From positions 79,584-143,583 of the forward strand of contig NZ_FOVF01000008.1 of assembly GCF_900115085.1 (NCBI RefSeq): a stretch of 64,000 nt of DNA, in the 5' to 3' direction. The notes below the pieces were generated by a model, which saw only the letters and a list, made by a program, of their open reading frames with translations, searched no databases and was not told the DNA's origin. Of this stretch, positions 54,414 through 62,684 are shown piece after piece (the first letter of the stretch is position 1; the number at the start of each line of letters is the position of its first letter). A program made the translations under genes and the position numbers. The DNA is from Dokdonella immobilis. Lineage in GTDB: Bacteria; Pseudomonadota; Gammaproteobacteria; Xanthomonadales; Rhodanobacteraceae.

Positions 54414-57400
54414 ATGGAAGAGTCGTTTTTCCGCCAGTTGCTCTCGCGCAGCGCCAATGCGGTGCTCGATCAGCACACCCTCGCCAAGGGCGCCGACTAC
54501 GTGCGTCGCGGGCGCGTGCGCGAGGTCTGGTACGAGCGTTCGGACGATGCCGGAACCCTGTTCGGGGCGGTCCAGGGACGCGAGCCCGAACCGTACACCG
54601 CCGCGATCCTGATCGGCCTGAACGGCGGCAAGCCCAAATTCGACACCCAGTGCACCTGTCCGCTCGAAGGCGAATGCAAGCACGTCGCGGCGATCGCGCT
54701 GAAGATGCTCGGCGCGCGCTCCGAAGCCTACAATCCGACCCCCTCCGCGGCCGCGCCGCGGGCCGACCTCGGCGCCTGGAAACCTTGGTTCGAGGCGCTC
54801 GGCGCCGCTCCGAAGGTGTCCCAGCGCAAGCCGCCGGCCGACGCGGGCCTGGTCTTCGGCATCCTGCTGCGCATCGGCGACGGGACCTTGCCGGGCATGC
54901 AGGCGCAGCCGGTATGGCTCAAACCGAACAAGCGCGGCGGCCTCGGCGCGCCGCAACCGGTCGGCCAGTTCCAGTTCGGCGCCGATCCGTGGCAACGCCT
55001 GACCCCGCGCCAGTTCGAGCACGTGGCCCGGCTGCGCATGGCCAGCCCGCATTACGCATCGAGCGCTTGGTATCCGCTCAGCGGCGAACGCGACGAGGCC
55101 CTGCTTGAAATCCTTCTCCACGACTACCCCTGCTTCGTCGAGAAACCCTCGCGCGGACAGGTGAGCCTCGGCGACAAGCGCACCCTCGAATGGGGCTGGA
55201 CGCTGTCCGAGGATGGCAACCAGAAGCTCGTGCCGCAGCTCGAAGGCGCGGACAGCTCGACACGCCTGCTGCGCATCGCGCACATCTGGTACTTCGATGC
55301 TTCGGCGCGGGCGCTCGGCCGGGTCGATGGCGATGCCCAGGTCATCGACGCAGCCCTGCGCGCGCCGGCCCTGATGCCCGAACATGCCGAGTTCGTGGTC
55401 GAACACTGGCACAAGACGAGCCAGCTCGAGGGCTTGCCGAAGCCGGCCAGGGCGAGTGCGCCGGAGACCCATCAGGCGGTGCCGACACCGGTGCTGACCC
55501 TGCGCGCATTTCCGCTGCTGACCCACCAGAACGGCATGCCGCATCGCTACCAGGCCGGCTGCGTGCGCCTGAGCTTCGACTACGACGGGCCGCGCCTGCC
55601 ATTCGCTCCGGTCCGGCCACGCGAACGTCGCCTGTACGACGGCCGCCTGCTCGATATCGTGCGTGACCGCTCGGCCGAGATCGCCGCGGTCGAGCAGCTC
55701 GAGGCGCTCGGCCTGATCGATATCGACCTGCTGCCACGCCTGCCGAACGTGCCGCGCGACGTGTTCAGCGATGGCGACTTCGTGCTCGAACCGCGACGCG
55801 GCCAGCTGATCGCCGCCGAGCACCTGTTCGCACTCGCACCACGCCTGCGCGACCACGGCTTTCGGCTCGAGACCGATGCAGGCTTTCCGTTCGAGCTGCT
55901 CGACGAGCCCGATGACTGGTATGCCGAGATCGAGGAATCGGGCAATGCCTGGTTCGATCTCAGTCTCGGCATCGACATCGGCGGCGAGCGTGTCGACCTG
56001 TTGCCGATCCTGCGCCGCCTGCTCGCCGATCCGGGCTTTCCGTTGCATCCGCGCAAGGGCGAGGAGCCCGATGCCCTGTGGCTGGTACCGATCGATGGCC
56101 GCCGTCGCGTGCCATTGCCGCTCGAGCGCCTGCGCCAGCTCATGGCGCCGCTGCTCGAATGGCTGCAGGACATGCCTGAACGCGAGATCGAACGGGGCAG
56201 CCTGCGTCTGCGTCGATCGCAGGCCAGCGTGCTCGACGAACTCGCCGCGCGCAGCGAGATGCCATGGCGCGGCGGCGAACGCTTGCGCACGGAGCTCGCC
56301 CGCTTGCGCGATGCGCGAACGCCGGCGACCGAGCCGCCCGGCTTCAAGGCGACCCTGCGCGCCTATCAGCGCGACGGCCTGGCCTGGCTCGGCTTCCTCG
56401 CCGATGCCGGTCTCGGTGGCGTGCTCGCCGACGACATGGGCCTTGGCAAGACCGTGCAGGTATTGGCCCATCTGCTCGCCGAGAAACAGCGCGGCCGGCT
56501 CGACCGACCGGCCCTGATCGTCGCCCCGACCAGCCTCGTCTCGAACTGGCGTGAAGAGGCGCGGCGGTTCACGCCGGACCTTTCCGTGCTGGTCCTGCAC
56601 GGGCCGACCCGCGGCGGCCTGCACGACGCGATCCCGCACCATGACCTGGTCATCACCACCTATCCGCTGCTGGCCCGCGACCGCGACGCGCTGCTCGCGC
56701 ACGAATATGCCCTGCTCGTCCTCGACGAATCCCAGGTGGTGAAGAACTCGAAGAGCCAGGCGGCGCGGATCGTGCGCGAAATCTCCGCGCGCCGCCGCCT
56801 GGCCATGACCGGCACGCCGCTGGAGAACCATCTTGGCGAACTCTGGGCGCAATTCGATGCGGTCGAGCCCGGCCTGCTCGGCAGCGACCGCCACTTCACG
56901 CGCTTCTACCGCACGCCGATCGAGAAGCACAACGACGCCGAACGCCGCGAACGCCTGAGTCGGCGCATCGCGCCGCTGCTGTTGCGCCGGCGCAAGGAGG
57001 ACGTGCTCGCCGACCTGCCCGAAAAGACCTTCATCCCGCGTCATGTCGAACTCGACGGCGCCCAGCGCGAACTCTATGAAACCCTGCGCCTGGCCCAGCA
57101 CGAGCGCGTCCTCGCCGAGGTGCAGAAGCGCGGCCTCGCGCAAAGCGGCATCATCGTCCTCGACGCCCTGCTCAAATTGCGCCAGGCCTGCTGCGATCCG
57201 CGCCTGGTCAAGCTCGAAGGGGCCAAACGCATCAAGGAGTCGGCCAAGCTCGACCTGTTGCTCGAACTCACCGACAGCCTCGTCGACGAAGGCCGCCGCA
57301 TCCTCGTCTTCAGCCAGTTCGCCGAGATGCTCGAGCTGATCGCGAAGGCCCTGACCCTGCGCAAGCACAAGTACCAGATGCTGACCGGGCAGACCCCCGG

Positions 57401-57755
57401 CACGCAGCGGGCCGAACTCGTGGCGCGGTTCCAGGCCGGCGAAGTGCCGATCTTCCTGATCAGCCTCAAGGCCGGCGGCGTCGGCCTCAACCTGACCGCA
57501 GCCGATACCGTGATCCACTACGATCCGTGGTGGAATCCCGCAGCCGAGGCGCAGGCCACCGATCGTGCGCACCGAATCGGCCAGGAAAAGCCGGTATTCG
57601 TCTACAAGCTGATCTGCACCGGCACGGTCGAGGAAAAGATCCTCGCCCTGCAGGAACGCAAGGCCGAGCTCGCGGCCGCCGTGCTCGAAGGCGGCAGCAC
57701 GCAATCGCTGCGCTTCGACGAGGACGACCTGGCCGAGCTGTTCGCACCGCTCTGA
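54414..57755 (+). CDS. SNF2-family helicase with SWIM zinc finger
   Basis: 1113 residues from ATG 54414. SWIM motif CTCPLEGECKHVAA near residue 79, a long middle region of the bacterial SNF2 type, then the ATPase core: Walker A DDMGLGKTVQVLAHL near 678, DEAD-like LVLDESQVVKNSKS, and the second lobe with VFSQFAEMLELIA and DRAHRIGQEKPVFVYKL. Bacterial SNF2 proteins of this layout remodel nucleic-acid complexes (HepA/RapA relatives). The specific target is unknown. A longer frame to 54267 is not supported. Confidence 0.92.
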   Translation: MEESFFRQLLSRSANAVLDQHTLAKGADYVRRGRVREVWYERSDDAGTLFGAVQGREPEPYTAAILIGLNGGKPKFDTQCTCPLEGECKHVAAIALKMLGARSEAYNPTPSAAAPRADLGAWKPWFEALGAAPKVSQRKPPADAGLVFGILLRIGDGTLPGMQAQPVWLKPNKRGGLGAPQPVGQFQFGADPWQRLTPRQFEHVARLRMASPHYASSAWYPLSGERDEALLEILLHDYPCFVEKPSRGQVSLGDKRTLEWGWTLSEDGNQKLVPQLEGADSSTRLLRIAHIWYFDASARALGRVDGDAQVIDAALRAPALMPEHAEFVVEHWHKTSQLEGLPKPARASAPETHQAVPTPVLTLRAFPLLTHQNGMPHRYQAGCVRLSFDYDGPRLPFAPVRPRERRLYDGRLLDIVRDRSAEIAAVEQLEALGLIDIDLLPRLPNVPRDVFSDGDFVLEPRRGQLIAAEHLFALAPRLRDHGFRLETDAGFPFELLDEPDDWYAEIEESGNAWFDLSLGIDIGGERVDLLPILRRLLADPGFPLHPRKGEEPDALWLVPIDGRRRVPLPLERLRQLMAPLLEWLQDMPEREIERGSLRLRRSQASVLDELAARSEMPWRGGERLRTELARLRDARTPATEPPGFKATLRAYQRDGLAWLGFLADAGLGGVLADDMGLGKTVQVLAHLLAEKQRGRLDRPALIVAPTSLVSNWREEARRFTPDLSVLVLHGPTRGGLHDAIPHHDLVITTYPLLARDRDALLAHEYALLVLDESQVVKNSKSQAARIVREISARRRLAMTGTPLENHLGELWAQFDAVEPGLLGSDRHFTRFYRTPIEKHNDAERRERLSRRIAPLLLRRRKEDVLADLPEKTFIPRHVELDGAQRELYETLRLAQHERVLAEVQKRGLAQSGIIVLDALLKLRQACCDPRLVKLEGAKRIKESAKLDLLLELTDSLVDEGRRILVFSQFAEMLELIAKALTLRKHKYQMLTGQTPGTQRAELVARFQAGEVPIFLISLKAGGVGLNLTAADTVIHYDPWWNPAAEAQATDRAHRIGQEKPVFVYKLICTGTVEEKILALQERKAELAAAVLEGGSTQSLRFDEDDLAELFAPL

Positions 57756-58014
57756 ACGGTGGCCGGCGCGCGGGCTGCCAATGACCAATGGCGCTGCCGT
57801 CTTTTCGAGGAGTCGGGTACCGTGTCCGCGGCTCACGCTCACCGGGCGCGGCAAGTGTTTCGAACCCATGCTTGATTGCGACGAGACCTGACACCACCTG
57901 TCTCCTGGAGAGCGCGGTCGCCAGATGGGGCGTTCATCGGCGCCGTTCCGGTGGATCGACCCGTAACAAGCCCGGCCCGATCCTTCGTGCGCTCAAACAC
58001 AGGAGCTGACATCG

Positions 58015-58230
58015 ATGCGTGCACTGTTCGTCCTGCTGCTCTGGGCCATCCTGCTGGTGCTGTGCTGGCCGGTCGCCCTGGTCCTGCTGATCCTGTGGCC
58101 GATCCTCTGGCTGCTGTCGATCCCGTTCCGCATCGTCGGCGCCTTGATGGAAGGCATCCTGGCCCTGATCAAGGCGATCTTCCTGCTGCCGGCGCGCATC
58201 CTCGGCTATCGCCCGCCCGCTGCGAGCTAG
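58015..58230 (+). CDS. Small membrane protein, function unknown
   Basis: 71 residues with two hydrophobic helices (ALFVLLLWAILLVLCWPVAL and LLILWPILWLLSIPF), then an amphipathic end. CAGGAG precedes the ATG at a good distance. Two hairpins without U-tract (CTCTGC/GCAGAG and GCGGG/CCCGC) follow the stop at 58231-58260. No family recognised. Confidence 0.75.
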   Translation: MRALFVLLLWAILLVLCWPVALVLLILWPILWLLSIPFRIVGALMEGILALIKAIFLLPARILGYRPPAAS

Positions 58231-58494
58231 CTCTGCGACGCAGAGGCGGGCGCAACCCGCGGCGTGCATCCGGCGGTCGCTCGAGAGGGCCGCATGCCGC
58301 CAGCTCTATCTCGGCGAGCCGGTACACGGCGCTGCGGGCAAATCCCATTTCTGCGGTGATTCGAACTTGTAAAGGAATCCAATCGGGCGTCAAATCCCGT
58401 CCGCTGGATTCCGGCTTCGCGCAATACCGGAATGCATTCCCCGCCGCAACAAGCGCGGCCATCCTGGCGCAAGCTGACAAGGAGGATCACCGTG

Positions 58495-58905
58495 ATGTCG
58501 GACAATGCCAATATCCAACTCGCCCGCCGCTGGTTCGAGGATGTCTGGAACCGTCGCCACGACGCCACCGTGCACGAACTCCTGCATGCCGAGGCGGTCG
58601 GCCACCTCGAGGGTGCCGACGTGCACGGCGTCAATGAATTCCTCGCCGCACGCGCCGCCCTGCTCGGCGCGTTCCCCGACCTGCGCGTGACCCTCGAATC
58701 GGTGATCGGCCAGGGCGACGACGTGGTCGTGCGCTGGTCGGCCACAGCGACCCATCGGGGAGCCGACCTGGGCCTCGCGCCTTCGAATCGCGCTGTCGGC
58801 TTTCGCGGCATCAGCTGGTTTCGCTTCGCCGACGGCCGGATCGTCGAGGGTTGGGACGCCTGGAACCAGGGTGGCCTGCTCGCCTCGCTGCAGGCTGTTG
58901 CCTAG
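58495..58905 (+). CDS. SnoaL-like ester cyclase family protein
   Basis: 136 residues, one NTF2-like/SnoaL fold: ARRWFEDVWNRRHDATVHEL, a VIGQGDDVVVRWSATATHRG middle, and GFRGISWFRFADGRIVEGWD. ATG 58495 has GGAGG nine bases upstream; a GTG three bases earlier is possible. Such proteins bind or turn over small molecules; no substrate can be named. Confidence 0.88.
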   Translation: MSDNANIQLARRWFEDVWNRRHDATVHELLHAEAVGHLEGADVHGVNEFLAARAALLGAFPDLRVTLESVIGQGDDVVVRWSATATHRGADLGLAPSNRAVGFRGISWFRFADGRIVEGWDAWNQGGLLASLQAVA

Positions 58906-59000
58906 GATCTTCCTGCGCCTGCGGACTGCGGCATCGGCGCAGCCGGTTGACAGCGCTACCTGTGCGTCCTCTCCGTCCCACGCCGGAGCCTGCTCCCTGC

Positions 59001-59351
59001 ATGAAGCCATCGACCGCCCTGCTCACGGTCAAGCTTGTCCATACCGCGGTCTGGCTGTTCTTCGTCGTCTGCATCGTGGCCATTCCGGTGGCCGCGCAGC
59101 TGCGACGATTCGAATGGGCTGCGGCGATGGGCGGCGCGGTACTTTTGGAGACGCTGGTGTTGCTGGTCAACCGCTGGAGCTGCCCGCTGACCGGCGTCGC
59201 CGCTCGCTATACGCAGGACCGTGACGCCAATTTCGATATCTTCCTGCCGCTCTGGCTGGCGCGGAACAACAAGCTGATCTTCGGCACCCTGTACGTCTGC
59301 GCGGTGGCCTATGCGGCATGGCTCTGGGTCGTGCAGGGGCGGTCGGCATGA
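59001..59351 (+). CDS. Four-helix membrane protein, function unknown
   Basis: 116 residues with about three to four membrane helices (HTAVWLFFVVCIVAIPVAAQ; GAVLLETLVLLVNRWSCPLT; FGTLYVCAVAYAAWLWV) and a short cytoplasmic ARYTQDRDANFDIFLPLW stretch. No Shine-Dalgarno sequence is clear before ATG 59001. The RWSCPLT motif resembles small DUF-type membrane proteins, but I cannot name the family. Confidence 0.75.
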   Translation: MKPSTALLTVKLVHTAVWLFFVVCIVAIPVAAQLRRFEWAAAMGGAVLLETLVLLVNRWSCPLTGVAARYTQDRDANFDIFLPLWLARNNKLIFGTLYVCAVAYAAWLWVVQGRSA

Positions 59352-59469
59352 GCGTCGCCCGGGGGCGGGAGCGTGGCCGAACCTGGCGGAGAGGGAGTCC
59401 AGGCTGACCCCGCTGCCGCTGCTGATCGGCGAACCCTGCAAGAGGCCTGGGCCGGCAGGCTCCCCAGGC

Positions 59470-61182
59470 TCAGATCCGCGAATTGACCAGGGTGATGTCC
59501 GCGTTCTGCCAGGAGCGCTCGAAGGCCTGCTCCGTTTCGGCGGCTTCGGCGTTGCGCTTCTGCGCACGCAGGCTCTTCGCCAGACCCACCAGCGACCACC
59601 CGTTCTGCGGATTGCGGGCCAGCTCGGCCCGATAGACCGCTTCGGCTTCGGCGGCTTTTCCGGCATCGAGCAGTACGGCACCGAGCGCATGCCGGGTCGG
59701 CGAGTGCCAGCCGGGTGGCTCGTCGTACGGAATGCTGTCCTCGATCGTCGTCGCCTCGCGCAGCGCGGCGAGTGCCGCATCGGCGTCCCGGTCGAGCAGA
59801 GCCACTTCGGCGGTCAGGCTGCGCTCGGCGATATCCGCGGCATGGCTGAGCGGATAACGGTCCCAGACCGTGATCTTGCGCAGCTCGGGCGAGGCGACCA
59901 GCGGGCGCATGGCCTCGAGGTGCTGCCTGGCATCCTGCGTGCGGCCCTGGCGCGCCGCCGCCATGCCTTGGGCGTAGTGCCAGACCACGCTGACATAGGG
60001 CAGGTCGGGCGCCGGGTTGGGCTTGCCGGCAATGTCGTCCCAACGCCCGAAGCGCACATCATCGAACCAGGGCGTCATCCAGTAATGCTGCATGGCTTCG
60101 AAGCCTGCCGTTCGCATCAGCTGCGCGTCAGCGGTGCGTTCCGCGGTGTGCCGGGCGGCCTCGCGGGCAAGTGTGCTGTTGCCCTCCATGCTCGCCGCGA
60201 ACCAGAGGAAGTGATGGTTGTGCGGCACGTAGCCGAGCGGATAGACGCCGCCGGTATTGCCGCGGCAGAGGTTCAGGTAGGCATCGTCGGATTCGATTGC
60301 GATCTGGTTGGCGAGCACGGCATCGTGCCAGCGGCCGACACGTGAATAGATGTGCGCGGGCATGTGCACGAGATGGCCGGAACCCGGAATCAGCGTGCGC
60401 AGATGGTCGGCCGCGGCGACACCGCGCTCGGGATGCGCTGAGGCTTCCACCGCATGCACATAGAGGTGCAGGGCGCCGGCATGGTCGGGGTCGCGCTCCA
60501 TCACCGATTCCAGCGCCGCCACGATCTCGTCGGTATGGCCCTTCGGTTGGCCCTGGCCGTCGTAGTAGTCCCAAGGTTGCAGGTCCATCAGCGCCTCGGC
60601 ATGGAACACCGCGGCATCGAGGTCGTCGGGCCGCGCCTTCGTCAGCGCGCCGGTCGCTGCGGCATAGGCCTCGTCGAGTGACCGGCGGTTCTCCGGTGGT
60701 TGTTCGGCATAGCGCGCGGCGAGCGCTTCGATGAACGCCTGTTCGCGAGGCGTTGCGCCAGCGGCCAGTGCCTGCGCGCGCTGCAGGCGCTTCCACGCCT
60801 TCTCGTTGTTGCCGGGGTCCATGCCGGCGTTGACGTGCGGACCCAGCACGAGTGCCGCGCCCCACCAGCACATCGCACAATCGGGATCGAGCGATGCGGC
60901 GCGCAGGAACGAGCGTTCGGCGGCATCATGGTTGAACCCGTACGTGAGCATCAGGCCCTGGTCGAACCAGCGTTGCACATCGGGCGTGGTGCTGCTGATC
61001 GTGAAGTGGTAGTTGCCCAGGCCCGGGATCAGGGTGGCGCCGGGGATCTCCTCGGCGATCGTCCCAGCGGTCGCCGCAACGGGCGTCGGACCCGCCGTGG
61101 GCGCAGGCGCTTCGGGGGCGCGGTTGCAGGCGCTCGCAACGACGCACGCCAGGACCAGGGACACATGGCGAATGCAGCTCAT
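59470..61182 (-). CDS. TPR-repeat lipoprotein
   Basis: 570 residues. Signal with a lipobox ending VVASAC (Cys 19), so probably lipid-anchored. Repeated helical pairs (ERSFLRAASLDPDCAMCWWG, then tetratricopeptide-like stretches to the end; last repeat AEAVYRAELARNPQNGWSLV). A His-rich middle, PHNHHFLWFAASMEGN, may bind metal. Alone on its strand between two plus-strand genes. Function unknown. Confidence 0.87.
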   Translation of the reverse strand: MSCIRHVSLVLACVVASACNRAPEAPAPTAGPTPVAATAGTIAEEIPGATLIPGLGNYHFTISSTTPDVQRWFDQGLMLTYGFNHDAAERSFLRAASLDPDCAMCWWGAALVLGPHVNAGMDPGNNEKAWKRLQRAQALAAGATPREQAFIEALAARYAEQPPENRRSLDEAYAAATGALTKARPDDLDAAVFHAEALMDLQPWDYYDGQGQPKGHTDEIVAALESVMERDPDHAGALHLYVHAVEASAHPERGVAAADHLRTLIPGSGHLVHMPAHIYSRVGRWHDAVLANQIAIESDDAYLNLCRGNTGGVYPLGYVPHNHHFLWFAASMEGNSTLAREAARHTAERTADAQLMRTAGFEAMQHYWMTPWFDDVRFGRWDDIAGKPNPAPDLPYVSVVWHYAQGMAAARQGRTQDARQHLEAMRPLVASPELRKITVWDRYPLSHAADIAERSLTAEVALLDRDADAALAALREATTIEDSIPYDEPPGWHSPTRHALGAVLLDAGKAAEAEAVYRAELARNPQNGWSLVGLAKSLRAQKRNAEAAETEQAFERSWQNADITLVNSRI

Positions 61183-61463
61183 GTCAGACCCCCGCAGTCA
61201 TCCGAGGAATGTATTTTCTACACCGCCGACGGATGACCTGCAAGCGCGTCGCGCCAGGGAACTCCGAACCGCCACGTGCCCCAGGATGCGCCCGTGCCCG
61301 CCGCGGGGGATGCCTGCCCGATGCAAGCCGCGCTTCTCGAGGCAATGCGCCGGGTCAACGCCGCCGTGCGGCACGGAACGGCGATTCCGGTCGACCGGTG
61401 CGCCCTTGCGCGGGACCGATCCGGTGCGCACTCTTCGTGGGCCTTCGATCCGGAAGCCTGCCG

Positions 61464-61754
61464 ATGTTTCTCGTCGTCCTGACCTATACCCAACCCCTCG
61501 CGATCGTCGACCTTCACCTGCCCGCACACCGCGCGTTTCTCGAGCGCGGCTACGAAGCGGGCGTATTCCTGCTTTCGGGCCGTCGCGAACCGCGCGAGGG
61601 CGGCATCATCCTGGCCAGCGCGAGCAGCGAAGCGCCGTTGCGCGAGCTGCTCGCGACCGACCCGTTCCAGATCCATGGTGTCGCCCGCTACACGCTGATC
61701 CGCTTCACGCCGACGATGGCCTCGGCCCTCCTGCAGCCACTGCTCGATGCCTGA
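61464..61754 (+). CDS. YciI-like protein
   Basis: 96 residues, one YciI/dimeric ferredoxin-like fold (MFLVVLTYTQPLAIVDLHLP, then AHRAFLERGYEAGVFLLSG, GGIILASA, DPFQIHGVARYTLIRF). YciI proteins are thought to be small enzymes or binding proteins of uncertain role. No strong ribosome site before ATG 61464; the 280 bases before it hold no clear gene. Confidence 0.85.
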   Translation: MFLVVLTYTQPLAIVDLHLPAHRAFLERGYEAGVFLLSGRREPREGGIILASASSEAPLRELLATDPFQIHGVARYTLIRFTPTMASALLQPLLDA

Positions 61755-61880
61755 ATGCGGGAGCTTCAAGCGAGGCCTGGCGTGTCGACACGCCGACCGG
61801 GCAAATCTCGGTGCGCTTGCGCGGCAAGCCGTCACGACGGACAGTGACGCGCATCCATCCTCACCAAACCCGGAAACCGC

Positions 61881-62624
61881 ATGCGAGTCGAAAACTGGCG
61901 CCAGGGAGTGCTCGTTGCGATTTCCCTGATCGCGGTGCTCGCGCTGTCCGTGGCTGGACGCGTGGCGCAGGATCCCGGGTACCACCGGTTCGCCGATTCG
62001 ACAACGCTCTTCGGCCTCGCGAACTTCTTCAACGTGGTCTCGAATCTGCCCTTCATCGGGGTTGGCGCGTTCGGCCTGTGGCGCGCGCCGCGGCTGGCGC
62101 ACGCCCCCGCGCGCGACGCCTATCGGGTCCTTTGCATGGCCGTGATCCTGGTCGGCTTCGGTTCGGCGTATTACCACCACGTGCCGGGCAATGCGACCTT
62201 GCTCTGGGATCGCCTGCCGATGACCGTAGCCTTCATGGCCTTGTTGACTCTCCTGCTCGAGGAGCGCGTGCTCGAACGACGCAAGCCGGGACTGCTCTGG
62301 CTGCTGGTCGCAGTGGGCGCAAGTTCTGCCGTCTATTGGGCCCTGACCGAGTCGCTCGGCCAGGGCGACCTGCGACCTTACATCCTCGTGCAATTCCTGC
62401 CGGTCGTCCTGATCCCGCTGATCATCGCCCTGTTCCCGACCGGACCATCGAGCAATCGCCTGCTGCTGGCCGCGCTGGGTCTCTATGGCCTGGCCAAGCT
62501 GCTCGAAACGTTCGACTCACGCACGCTCGAACTGACCGCGGTGGTCAGCGGGCATTCGCTCAAGCACGTCGCGGCGGCCGCGGCCGTGCTCTGCATCGTC
62601 CGCGCGATTCCGACGCGAGCCTGA
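61881..62624 (+). CDS. Ceramidase-like seven-helix membrane protein
   Basis: 247 residues, about seven membrane helices. Motifs match the alkaline-ceramidase (CREST) pattern: ADSTTLFGLANFFNVVSNLP near residue 35, GFGSAYYHHVPGNATLLWDR near 92, and SGHSLKHVAAAAAV near 225, with the zinc-type Asp and His residues in place. Bacterial members are often called ceramidase-domain or DUF proteins; activity is not established. The start ATG 61881 sits after sequence with no clear ribosome site. Confidence 0.83.
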   Translation: MRVENWRQGVLVAISLIAVLALSVAGRVAQDPGYHRFADSTTLFGLANFFNVVSNLPFIGVGAFGLWRAPRLAHAPARDAYRVLCMAVILVGFGSAYYHHVPGNATLLWDRLPMTVAFMALLTLLLEERVLERRKPGLLWLLVAVGASSAVYWALTESLGQGDLRPYILVQFLPVVLIPLIIALFPTGPSSNRLLLAALGLYGLAKLLETFDSRTLELTAVVSGHSLKHVAAAAAVLCIVRAIPTRA

Positions 62625-62631
62625 CCGCGGT

Positions 62632-62676
62632 CGCGGCCACCCCTCGCCGAGCCCGGGGGGGGGGGGGGTGGCCGCG
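62632..62676. terminator. Convergent hairpin with poly-G tract
   Basis: Perfect 12-bp stem CGCGGCCACCCC (62632-62643) with GGGGTGGCCGCG (62665-62676), loop containing a run that makes 14 consecutive G (62655-62668). It lies between the stops of two convergent genes and could stop both, though no U-tract follows on either side. Confidence 0.6.
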
Positions 62677-62684
62677 CCGGCGTC

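Noticed and set aside
54090..57869. A 1259-codon open frame on the minus strand opposite the SNF2 gene
   Set aside because: The plus-strand gene has clear SWIM and SNF2 motifs; the antisense has none.
61276..61482. A 68-codon ORF before the YciI-like gene
   Set aside because: No ribosome site, no homology-like pattern, and it overlaps the YciI-like gene; composition matches shadows.
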